5,791 nt of DNA from Chloroflexota bacterium (GTDB lineage: Bacteria; Chloroflexota; Limnocylindria; QHBO01), in the NCBI GenBank assembly GCA_023250255.1, contig JAHFBB010000071.1, positions 1-5,791 on the forward strand, written 5' to 3'. The position numbers were made by a program, and so were the translations under genes. Below, one piece after another: positions 1 through 5,275 of this stretch. Below the pieces are notes generated by a model, which had not been told where the DNA came from, made no database searches, and worked only from the letters and a program-made list of their open reading frames with translations. Every line of letters begins with the position of its first letter. Within the stretch, counting starts at the first letter, position 1.

Positions 1-1179
1 GGCACCTTGAATATCTATGCCATGAACGCCAATGGGTCGAGTGTCACCAAACTCACCTCGAGTCCCTTCGCCGACCTCGATCCAACATGGTCCCCTGGCG
101 GGACGCTCATTGCCTTCACGCGTTACACCAACAGCTTCCAGGACGGCGAGATCTGGGTGATGAGGGCAGATGGCACCGGCCTCACTCGACTCACCAACCA
201 TCCTGCCGACGACTACGGTCCGACCTGGTCGCCCGATGGCAGCAAGCTGGCCTTTTCCTCCAACCGTGACGGTGACTACGACATCTACGTGATGCCGGTT
301 GGAGGTGGAACCCCGGCCAATCTGACGACTGGCTCCTCGGGGGCTGGGGCCGACGTGGAACCCGCCTGGTCGCCCGACGGGACCCGAATCGCCTTCGCAA
401 CCAACCGCAACACCCACTGGGAACTCTTCCGCGTTTCCCCGACCGGGGGAAGCGCCGTCCTGTTGGTGAACCCCGACCCGATTACCGACTCGGCGTACGG
501 GGTCGCCTATCCGAATTGGTCGGCAAATGGTCTGAATGTCGCCTTCGAGATGATTGTCGCCAACCCCGGTGCCACCGAATCCCGGATCTTCCTGGTGAAT
601 CCCGACGGCTCGGGGCTGACCGAATCGACCGGTCCCTCTACTCTCGGGACCCGAGACGAGGCGGCCGCCTACTCCCCCGATAGCCTCCAGATCCTGTTTG
701 ACTCCAACCGGCATGACCCAGACGTCAACGACGCTATCCCCGAATACGAGATCTACTCGTATATGCCCGGGGCTGCCTGGAATCCGGTTCGCCTGACGAA
801 CTCGCCAGGCATCGACGTCCACCCCGACTGGCAGCCGATCCCCGCATTCCCACTCGTCGACGCCCGATTTTCGGCGTTCAACTCCGACATCCAGTGGGTG
901 TTCAACGAGGGCATCGCCACCGGTTGCTCCTCGGAGCGCTACTGCCCTGACGCGTATGTCACTCGCGAGCAGATGGCCTCCTTCCTCGTACGCGCCCTCG
1001 GTCTGCCGTCAACCGCAACCGACTATTTCAGCGATGACGAGGCCTCCATCCATGAGCCCAACATCAACGCCCTGGCTGCGGCTGGCATCACCTCGGGCTG
1101 TGCGCCCGGCCTCTACTGCCCGACCGGGCTGGTCACTCGCGGACAGATGGCAGCATTCCTCCATCGGGCGCTCACCTGA
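1..1179 (+). CDS. TolB-like beta-propeller protein with two C-terminal SLH repeats (5' partial)
   Basis: The frame is open from base 1 and reads into propeller repeats with no credible start, so the gene begins upstream; the TTG at 7 is internal. About 280 codons form WD40-like/PD40 TolB blades, with recurring TWSPDG/AWSPDG, 'IAF.(S/T)NR' and 'DIYVM..GG' elements. From about base 841 two SLH-type repeats follow. Each has a GCxxxxxYCP Cys pair (GCSSERYCP, GCAPGLYCP) and the ending VTRxQMAxFLxRAL, and the protein stops right after the second. TolB-like blades usually bind proteins or glycans, and SLH repeats anchor proteins to the cell surface, so an extracellular surface protein is likely. The signal peptide would lie outside the window. 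The paired cysteines suggest a disulfide in each repeat. The ligand is unknown. The family call is firm; the role is inferred. Confidence 0.9.
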   Translation, partial: GTLNIYAMNANGSSVTKLTSSPFADLDPTWSPGGTLIAFTRYTNSFQDGEIWVMRADGTGLTRLTNHPADDYGPTWSPDGSKLAFSSNRDGDYDIYVMPVGGGTPANLTTGSSGAGADVEPAWSPDGTRIAFATNRNTHWELFRVSPTGGSAVLLVNPDPITDSAYGVAYPNWSANGLNVAFEMIVANPGATESRIFLVNPDGSGLTESTGPSTLGTRDEAAAYSPDSLQILFDSNRHDPDVNDAIPEYEIYSYMPGAAWNPVRLTNSPGIDVHPDWQPIPAFPLVDARFSAFNSDIQWVFNEGIATGCSSERYCPDAYVTREQMASFLVRALGLPSTATDYFSDDEASIHEPNINALAAAGITSGCAPGLYCPTGLVTRGQMAAFLHRALT

Positions 1180-1203
1180 GGCGCAGCGCCCGCTGGCCCA
1201 GGT

Positions 1204-1283
1204 TCAGATCCAGCACCACCCCTCGGGTGGCGGACCGCTGTTGATCGTGTCGTCGGGGAGCTCGAGTCCTCTCGGGCACGCCA
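1204..1283 (-). pseudogene. Remnant of a PMT C-terminus fused to a tRNA-3'-end-like sequence
   Basis: The reverse strand from 1266 to 1204 reads LELPDDTINSGPPPEGWCWI followed by TGA. The intact PMT of this window ends LVLPDDQINSGPPPHSWCWI-stop, so 16 of 20 residues and the stop position agree. Upstream the frame stays open (ACPRG, and QR further on), and the Cys and Arg can be aligned loosely to DCER in the PMT, but no membrane segments or start follow. On the + strand 1261-1283 resembles a tRNA 3' end: a T-loop-like CTCGAGT, then CCTCT, CGGGCAC, G and CCA. Bases 1204-1236 match 1978-2010 at 32 of 33 positions. The hairpin CCACCC-CTC-GGGTGG is explained by the PPPEGW codons. This occupies most of the 1180-1368 gap. 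A functional micro-ORF cannot be excluded but is less likely. Confidence 0.7.
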
Positions 1284-1368
1284 GCATCGCCCGCTGCGCA
1301 GCCCTCCGGAGGTTTCGCAATGCGCGCCCAGATGAGATGCAGCCCATGATGTCGCGGAGGTCCGCAGG

Positions 1369-1965
1369 ATGACTCGCCGCTTCCTGGCCGCAGAGTCGAG
1401 GCCGCTCGAGTCAGTCGCCGTCGCCGTCATCATCGCGGCGAAATTTCTCATCCCCCTGCTCATCATCCGGTTCCCGTTCGTGGCCGGCTGGGCCAACTTC
1501 GTCCTCGACAGCATCGACGGCGACATCCTCATCCCGCTCGGCCTGCCGAACGAGGTGTACCAACCCGTCGACAAAATCACGGACTGGGTGACGTACGGGG
1601 CGATCGTCGTCGTCGGGTACCGCAACCAGTGGCCCATCAAGCGGCTGATGCTCGGGTTGTTCCTGTTCCGCTCGGTCGGCCAGGTCGCCTTCCTGGTGAC
1701 CGAGAACGAGCTTTTCCTCGCCTTGTTCCCGAACTTTCTCGAACCGCTCTTCCTGGTGACCGCGTCCATCCTGGCCTGGCAGCGGGTGGTTCGCCGTGCC
1801 CCCGACTGGCAGGAGCGTGGTTTCGCCCTCCTGTACCGGCACCGGTGGCTTCTCGGCACGCTCATCGTCATCTACAAGCTCCAGGACGAGTACTTCACCC
1901 ACGTCGCCAACGTCGACCGCAGCGAGTTCCTCCGGAAGCTCCTCGAGAGCCTGTTCGGCGGATAG
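1369..1965 (+). CDS. Small membrane protein with a degenerate CDP-alcohol phosphatidyltransferase-like signature
   Basis: 198 residues. The ATG at 1369 has a GGAGG at 1356-1360, 8 nt upstream. About four or five hydrophobic segments are visible (near residues 16-37, 74-90, 94-112, 116-138 and 157-171). After the first comes NFVLDSIDGD, then PVDKITDWVTY. The acidic residues D47, D50 and G51, then D68 and D72, match the spacing of the CDP-alcohol phosphatidyltransferase signature D-x2-D-G-x2-A-R-x8-G-x3-D-x3-D exactly. However, the A-R pair is Leu54-Ile55 and the second Gly is Tyr64. In the family the aspartates bind metal and act in catalysis, so metal binding could persist while head-group specificity would differ. 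It may equally be an uncharacterised membrane family with a chance resemblance. It lies alone between two PMT-tail remnants. No substrate can be assigned. Confidence 0.8.
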   Translation: MTRRFLAAESRPLESVAVAVIIAAKFLIPLLIIRFPFVAGWANFVLDSIDGDILIPLGLPNEVYQPVDKITDWVTYGAIVVVGYRNQWPIKRLMLGLFLFRSVGQVAFLVTENELFLALFPNFLEPLFLVTASILAWQRVVRRAPDWQERGFALLYRHRWLLGTLIVIYKLQDEYFTHVANVDRSEFLRKLLESLFGG

Positions 1966-1977
1966 CCGCCGGCTGGG

Positions 1978-2013
1978 TCAGATCCAGCACCACCCGTCGG
2001 GTGGCGGACCTGA
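1978..2013 (-). pseudogene. Second PMT C-terminal tail remnant
   Basis: The reverse strand reads SGPPPDGWCWI then TGA, the same ending as the remnant at 1204 and close to the intact PMT end (SGPPPHSWCWI, TAA). At DNA level 1978-2010 differs from 1204-1236 at one base, the third position of the Asp/Glu codon. Both differ from the intact gene at several synonymous sites, so the two remnants are closer to each other than to the resident PMT. The homology stops at the Ser codon, where tRNA-like sequence begins. It starts 12 nt after the stop codon of the preceding membrane-protein gene. Confidence 0.7.
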
Positions 2014-2045
2014 AGGTCGGAGGTTCGAGTCCTGTCGGCGCGCCA
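2009..2045 (+). pseudogene. tRNA 3'-half fragment (Arg/Gln-like), possible attachment-site relic
   Basis: The sequence reads like the 3' part of a tRNA from the 3' strand of the anticodon stem to CCA: CCTGA, variable loop AGGTC, T stem GGAGG, T loop TTCGAGT, CCTGT, acceptor strand CGGCGCG, CCA. One T-stem pair is mismatched, and there is no discriminator base between acceptor and CCA, so about one base is missing. No D arm or 5' acceptor half lies upstream; that place is taken by the PMT-tail remnant. Bacterial tRNA-Arg genes with AGGTCGGAGGTTCGA are a plausible source, but the isotype is a guess. Tyrosine integrases often target tRNA 3' ends and leave such fragments. Confidence 0.6.
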
Positions 2046-2061
2046 TCCCGTACCGGACCTC

Positions 2062-2090
2062 TTGCATCCACCCGACGTCGGTGTAATACT
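2062..2090 (+). promoter_or_regulatory. Promoter of the arsR-SRPBCC operon
   Basis: A -35-like TTGCAT (2062-2067) lies 16 bp before a -10-like TAATAC (2084-2089; AATACT or TGTAAT are alternative registers). A start site 6-8 nt downstream falls at or within 2 nt of the ATG at 2098, and there is no Shine-Dalgarno sequence before that ATG. A leaderless transcript is therefore expected. The AT-rich patch stands out in GC-rich surroundings. Confidence 0.6.
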
Positions 2091-2107
2091 AAACCACATG
2101 GTTCAGT
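2088..2107. promoter_or_regulatory. Palindromic operator over the arsR start codon
   Basis: The half sites ACTAAACC (2088-2095) and GGTTCAGT (2100-2107) are inverted repeats matching at 7 of 8 positions around a 4-nt centre. The site overlaps the -10 region, the predicted transcription start and the ATG of the ArsR-type gene. This is the expected position for autorepression: a bound dimer would block RNA polymerase. Confidence 0.65.
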
Positions 2108-2463
2108 TTTTCGACGCCCGACTCGATGCCTCCTTCGCGGCGCTCTCGGATGTGACGCGACGTGGCGTGATGGAGCGGCTCGGACGGGCTGACGCATCGA
2201 TCACGGACCTGGCCGAAGCGTTCCACATGACCCTCACGGGCATGCGAAAGCACGTCGGCGTCCTGGAGCAGGCCGAGCTCGTCACGACCCGCAAGGTCGG
2301 GCGGGTGCGCACCTGCACGCTCGGTCCTCGTCGACTCGAGGACGAGACCGCATGGATCGAACGGCAGCGCCGGCTGTGGGATGCGCGGTTCGACGCCCTG
2401 GAGCAGGTCGTCGCCGAGCGACGACGGAAGGAGCAGCACGATGGACATCCGAAGCGCGGCTGA
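2098..2463 (+). CDS. ArsR-family winged-helix transcriptional repressor
   Basis: 121 residues from the ATG at 2098. A TTG at 2062 is in frame but lies in the -35 element, so ATG is preferred. The protein has the layout of the ArsR subgroup paired with SRPBCC genes: LDASFAALSDVTRRGVMERL at residues 9-28, then SITDLAEAF, a recognition helix around MTLTGMRKHVGVLEQAELV (about 44-62), and a wing with KVGRVRTCTL. A helical C-terminus (ETAWIERQRRLWDARFDALEQ) is typical of the dimer interface. No CxC metal-binding motif is present, so a metal sensor is unlikely. It overlaps the SRPBCC gene by 23 nt, implying translational coupling. It probably represses its own operon through the palindrome on its start codon. 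The inducer is unknown. Confidence 0.92.
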   Translation: MVQFFDARLDASFAALSDVTRRGVMERLGRADASITDLAEAFHMTLTGMRKHVGVLEQAELVTTRKVGRVRTCTLGPRRLEDETAWIERQRRLWDARFDALEQVVAERRRKEQHDGHPKRG

Positions 2464-2965
2464 GGCCAACGCCACCACGGAGCGCACGACCATGGAACGG
2501 ACGTCCGAGCGCGAGCTGGTCGTGACCCGGACCATCGACGGCCCGGCGCACATCGTCTATGAGGCGTGGACGCAGCCCGAGCTCCTGCAGCGCTGGTGGG
2601 TCCCGAAGGCCAGCGGCATCTCGCTGCTGTCCTGCGAGGTCGACGCCCGGGTCGGCGGCACGTACCGGTTCGTGTTCGCCGTGGATCCGTCGACGACCAT
2701 GGCGTTCTACGGCCGGTACCTCGAGGTCACGCCGCCCTCGCGCCTCGTCTGGACCAACGAGGAGGGCGACGGCGAAGCCGTCGTGACCACCCTGACACTG
2801 GCCGAGGACGATGGCCGGACGCGGCTGGTGCTGCACGACCTGTATCCCTCGAAGGACGCGCTCGACGGGGCCATCGCGTCGGAATCGACGGGCGCGATGC
2901 CCGAGCAGCTGGACCAGCTGGACGCGCTGCTCGTCGAGCTCGGCGCGAGCCCGCCGCGGGCGTGA
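2441..2965 (+). CDS. SRPBCC / AHSA1-family protein
   Basis: 174 residues. The ATG at 2441 is chosen because AAGGAG (2428-2433) lies 7 nt upstream and the frame overlaps arsR. An internal ATG at 2492, just before the conserved fold (ERELVVTRTIDGP), is a possible alternative. Features of the START/Bet v1-like AHSA1 domain are clear: the first strand VVTRTIDGPAHIVYEAWT, then PELLQRWWVP, the strand RVGGTYRFVF, FYGRYLEVTPPSRLVWTNE, and a final long helix (PEQLDQLDALLVEL). The fold encloses a hydrophobic pocket. Members are often stress or ligand-binding proteins, or Hsp90-activator-like, and commonly follow an ArsR gene as here. The ligand is unknown. The first 20 or so residues are Ala/Thr/Glu-rich and probably disordered. 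Confidence 0.9.
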   Translation: MDIRSAAEANATTERTTMERTSERELVVTRTIDGPAHIVYEAWTQPELLQRWWVPKASGISLLSCEVDARVGGTYRFVFAVDPSTTMAFYGRYLEVTPPSRLVWTNEEGDGEAVVTTLTLAEDDGRTRLVLHDLYPSKDALDGAIASESTGAMPEQLDQLDALLVELGASPPRA

Positions 2966-3090
2966 CCCGGTCGAAACCCATCAACCTGGTCCCGCGACGA
3001 CACCTTCTTTGGTTGGTTCCAGGGACGGTGTAGGTTGAAATCGCGCGTCCAACACCCCTCGGGCACGCCAACCTTGCCCTCAAGCGGAAC
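2966..3090. other. Convergent intergenic region with alternative hairpins
   Basis: This 125-bp stretch separates the ends of the SRPBCC gene (+) and the PMT gene (-). GGTGT at 3027-3031 can pair with ACACC at 3000-3004 or with ACACC at 3052-3056, giving two mutually exclusive stem-loops. Neither is followed by a clear T tract, so a bidirectional intrinsic terminator is possible but not shown. The short PMT-tail-like trace at 3048-3070 lies inside it. Confidence 0.35.
3048..3070 (-). repeat. Short third trace of the PMT-tail / tRNA-end junction
   Basis: On the + strand CTCGGGCACGCCA (3058-3070) is identical to 1271-1283, and about 21 of 26 bases agree over the wider block. On the reverse strand CCCGAGGGGTGTTGGA reads PEGCW, which matches PEGWCW of the remnant at 1204 apart from the loss of one Trp codon. 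It lies 20 bp beyond the stop of the intact PMT, in the same orientation. The match is short and could partly be chance. Confidence 0.4.
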
Positions 3091-4539
3091 TTAGATCCAA
3101 CACCAGCTATGGGGCGGCGGGCCGGAGTTGATCTGATCGTCCGGCAGGACCAAGGTCGGGGCATCGGGCCGCTCGCAGTCGGTGAACCAGATCCGCTGCT
3201 GCCAATCCGCCGGGGCGAGCGGGGAAGCGACGGCCACCGGCCAGAAGAACGCCAGGCTCAGCACTCCGGCTGCCACCGGCAAACCGATGCTGGCGCGGCG
3301 CAAGCCGCGCCAGCGGGCAACCGCCAGTCCGACTGCCAGATACACAAACGGCAGGGCGGGCAAGACGTACCACAGGAATACCTGGCTTCGGGCCGCGCCA
3401 AGGATCAGCCAGGGCAGATAGGCCGACAGGGCACCAACAATGACGATCCCGGCCGGCCAGTCTCGCCGCCGGAACCACGAGACGAGCATCGCCCCGAACA
3501 CCAGCAAGGCCGGCCACCAGGCCAGCGGGCTGCCCACCGCAAGAATGTGGCGGTACGCCCCGCCATCGGTCTGGAAGTAATAGGCGACCGGGCGCTTCAG
3601 CAGGAACCACGACCACGGCGGCGATTCATAGGGATGCTGGCCCTCGAGCCCGGCGTGGAAGCGGGCCATGCCGAGCTGGTGATGGGCGACCTGGTACCAC
3701 CAACTCCCTTTGCTCCAGGGCGCGGCGAACAGCGAACCCTCGGCGACGCCGGCGTAGGTAGCCAGGTACACGACCAGCGGGACGATGCCGAACAACGCCG
3801 CCGTCCGCAGGCCCTCGCTCTTGAGTGCTGGTCCGAGGCCTGCGGCCCATCGTGAGCCTGGCGGTCTGCGCCAGACGACCTCGGCAATCACGACCAGTAC
3901 CACCACCCCGAACGCGGAGTACGCGCCGCTCCACTTCACAGCCACCGCCGCCCCGATCAGGATCCCGGCGAGCAACCGCCAGGGCCGCCCGAACCAGAAT
4001 CGACCGATGCCTCCGCCCGGGGGAGCGGGGCCCGCGCCCAGGTCGCGCGCAAGAGCGGTGAAAGCCGCCACAGCGAACAGGGCGACGAACACATCGAGCA
4101 TCGCCACCCGGGACTGGACGACATGGAGGACATCGACCGCCAGCAACAGAGAGGCCACCGTGGCGCCGGCCGCGGCGATGCGGGCGGAACTGTTCTGGAG
4201 AAGCGTCCGTCCCAGCACGTAGGTCAGGCCCACGGTGACCGTGCCGGCCACGACCGATGCGATCCGCCAGCCAGCGGGGTTGTAGCCGAGCACGGCGATG
4301 CCCGCGGCAATCAGCCATTGCCCCAGCGGCGGGTGAGCGTTGCTGACCGGCGCGCTGATGCCGCAGGTCACCGCGTCGCGCACCAGCACGCAGGCATTCT
4401 GGGCGTAGAAGATTTCATCGAACACGAGCGTGTCCGGATTGCCCAGACCGATGATCCGGACGGCCGCCGCGAGGACGGTGACCGCCGCGAGCAACGCGCT
4501 ATCGCGCCACGTCCAGCCGATCCTCGGGGTGCCCTCCAT
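3091..4539 (-). CDS. PMT/GT39-type membrane glycosyltransferase (phospholipid-mannose-protein mannosyltransferase-like)
   Basis: 482 residues, ATG at 4539, TAA at 3091-3093. The N-terminal helix (about 14-33) is followed by an extracytoplasmic FDEIFYAQ with the Asp41-Glu42 pair that is catalytic in GT-C/PMT enzymes. Next come HPPLGQ (69-74) and the PMT-type VVQSRVAMLD (140-149), then many hydrophobic helices to about residue 430. The C-terminus is an extracytoplasmic tail ending SGPPPHSWCWI. These enzymes transfer mannose from a polyprenyl-phosphate donor to Ser/Thr of exported proteins. Its length is slightly below the roughly 520 residues of the mycobacterial enzyme. Cys50 and Cys59 in the first loop and two Cys in the tail could form disulfides. 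A substrate such as the SLH protein upstream is conceivable but unproven. The promoter lies 9 nt before the ATG, so the mRNA is probably leaderless. Confidence 0.9.
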   Translation of the reverse strand: MEGTPRIGWTWRDSALLAAVTVLAAAVRIIGLGNPDTLVFDEIFYAQNACVLVRDAVTCGISAPVSNAHPPLGQWLIAAGIAVLGYNPAGWRIASVVAGTVTVGLTYVLGRTLLQNSSARIAAAGATVASLLLAVDVLHVVQSRVAMLDVFVALFAVAAFTALARDLGAGPAPPGGGIGRFWFGRPWRLLAGILIGAAVAVKWSGAYSAFGVVVLVVIAEVVWRRPPGSRWAAGLGPALKSEGLRTAALFGIVPLVVYLATYAGVAEGSLFAAPWSKGSWWYQVAHHQLGMARFHAGLEGQHPYESPPWSWFLLKRPVAYYFQTDGGAYRHILAVGSPLAWWPALLVFGAMLVSWFRRRDWPAGIVIVGALSAYLPWLILGAARSQVFLWYVLPALPFVYLAVGLAVARWRGLRRASIGLPVAAGVLSLAFFWPVAVASPLAPADWQQRIWFTDCERPDAPTLVLPDDQINSGPPPHSWCWI

Positions 4540-4548
4540 CCGTCTCAG

Positions 4549-4554
4549 AGCATA
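4549..4554 (-). promoter_or_regulatory. -10 element of the PMT gene
   Basis: On the minus strand TATGCT ends 9 nt before the ATG, which places transcription start within about 3 nt of the start codon. No convincing -35 is seen at 16-18 bp; a TTGACG is present but only 10 bp away. No Shine-Dalgarno sequence precedes the ATG. Confidence 0.45.
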
Positions 4555-4576
4555 CCGGCCCGCGCGTCAAAACCCC

Positions 4577-4585
4577 TGCTAGACT
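4577..4585 (+). promoter_or_regulatory. Extended -10 promoter of the tadA-like gene
   Basis: TGC followed by TAGACT (4580-4585) is an extended -10 element. It ends 9 nt before the GTG at 4595, so the transcript should be leaderless or nearly so. The string TAGACTCGGC recurs at 5053-5062 before the tRNA genes. Confidence 0.5.
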
Positions 4586-4594
4586 CGGCGTCCG

Positions 4595-5038
4595 GTGAAT
4601 TACGAGTTGTTCATGTCCGAGGCCATTGCCGAAGCGCGTCGGGGCGCCGCCGCCGGCGAAAGCGCCGTCGGAGCCGTGGCGGTCCTGGACGACGCGATGA
4701 TCGCCCGCGGCTGCGACCGAGTCCTCGCCGACAACGATCCCACCGCCCACGCCGTCCTGCGCACGATCCAGGCCGCCGCCCGCCGTCTCGAGTCCCGCCG
4801 GATGGGGGAGATGACCATCTTTGCCACTCACGAGCCGTGCGCCATGTGCGTCGGAGCCCTGGTCGAGGCAGGGGTTGGCAGTCTCGTCTACGGCCTGGCT
4901 GATGAGCAGCGAGGGAGCGCCGGATCGGTCGTCGACCTAGCCCGAGTACCCGGATTGCCGCACCAACTTGCCGTTATTTCGGGGGTTCGGGAGGCCGAAG
5001 TGCGTCGCCTGGGCATCGGGGTGGCCGTTCCGGACTAG
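4595..5038 (+). CDS. tadA: TadA-like tRNA adenosine deaminase family protein lacking the catalytic Glu
   Basis: 147 residues from GTG at 4595; an ATG at 4613 is a weaker alternative. The cytidine/deoxycytidylate deaminase fold is clear: ESAVGAVAVL (22-31), DPTAHAV (48-54), THEPCAMCVGAL (78-89) with zinc ligands His52, Cys82 and Cys85, then YGLADEQRGSAGS. TadA converts A34 to inosine in tRNA-Arg(ACG). Two active-site differences stand out. The proton-shuttling Glu of HAE (Glu59 in E. coli) is Val54, codon GTC. The Asn of the E. coli GWNR stretch is Asp41. The protein is also shorter than the 167-residue E. coli enzyme at the C-terminus. The position before tRNA-Ser, SRP RNA and dnaX matches true tadA in other phyla. 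It could be an altered deaminase, use a different shuttle, or be a zinc-binding paralogue. Confidence 0.85.
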   Translation: MNYELFMSEAIAEARRGAAAGESAVGAVAVLDDAMIARGCDRVLADNDPTAHAVLRTIQAAARRLESRRMGEMTIFATHEPCAMCVGALVEAGVGSLVYGLADEQRGSAGSVVDLARVPGLPHQLAVISGVREAEVRRLGIGVAVPD

Positions 5039-5049
5039 CCACCATCCTC

Positions 5050-5058
5050 TGATAGACT
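5050..5058 (+). promoter_or_regulatory. Extended -10 promoter of the tRNA-Ser pair
   Basis: TGA followed by TAGACT (5053-5058) lies 7 nt before the mature tRNA 5' end at 5066, so transcription could begin at or within a base or two of the tRNA. It sits only 14 nt past the tadA-like stop. No strong -35 is seen. Confidence 0.5.
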
Positions 5059-5065
5059 CGGCCAC

Positions 5066-5152
<87 letters not shown>

Positions 5153-5169
5153 CCCAAGCCTGAACCCCC

Positions 5170-5257
5170 GGAGAGGTCGCCTAGAGGCCTATGGCGCCGC
5201 ATTGGAAATGCGGTTCGGGGCAACCCGTCGGGGGTTCGAATCCCCCCCTCTCCGCCA
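5170..5257 (+). tRNA. tRNA-Ser(GGA)
   Basis: Class II cloverleaf with the same acceptor as its neighbour (GGAGAGG/CCTCTCC). The anticodon stem CCGCA/TGCGG encloses loop TTGGAAA with anticodon GGA at 5204-5206, reading UCC and UCU. The variable arm is CGGG-GCAA-CCCG, and the T arm is GGGGG-TTCGAAT-CCCCC. The discriminator is G and CCA is encoded at 5255-5257. The identical acceptor and conserved body point to an old tandem duplication with anticodon divergence. Confidence 0.97.
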
Positions 5258-5260
5258 CCC

Positions 5261-5269
5261 TGCTACCAT
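5261..5269 (+). promoter_or_regulatory. Extended -10 promoter of the SRP RNA
   Basis: TGC followed by TACCAT (5264-5269) ends 6 nt before the predicted 5' end of the SRP RNA at 5276, the right distance for a start site. A -35 would fall inside the tRNA and none is recognisable. Confidence 0.5.
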
Positions 5270-5275
5270 CCGCCG

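Noticed and set aside
1204..1236. Hairpin CCACCC-CTC-GGGTGG here and its twin at 1990-2004 as intrinsic terminators
   Set aside because: There is no T tract after either, and the palindrome follows from the codons for PPP(E/D)GW on the reverse strand.
1113..1871. Long minus-strand ORF, and another at 1411-1902
   Set aside because: Both lie opposite the membrane-protein gene, have low-complexity Arg/Ser-rich or Asp/Glu-rich translations and no recognisable domain; they are shadows of GC-rich coding sequence.
1965..2045. A complete tRNA gene: GCTGG-GTCAGAT-CCAGC looks like an anticodon arm with CAG (Leu)
   Set aside because: No D arm or matching 5' acceptor is present, and the stretch is better explained as a PMT tail joined to a tRNA 3' half.
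2062..2097. TTG at 2062 as the start of the ArsR-type gene
   Set aside because: It coincides with the -35 element, and the extra 12 residues do not look like the family; ATG at 2098 fits the fold and promoter.
3109..3855. Plus-strand ORF antisense to the PMT gene, and similar ones at 3785-4222 and 4123-4902
   Set aside because: Composition is Arg/Gly/Pro-rich without motifs, and the opposite strand encodes a clear membrane enzyme.
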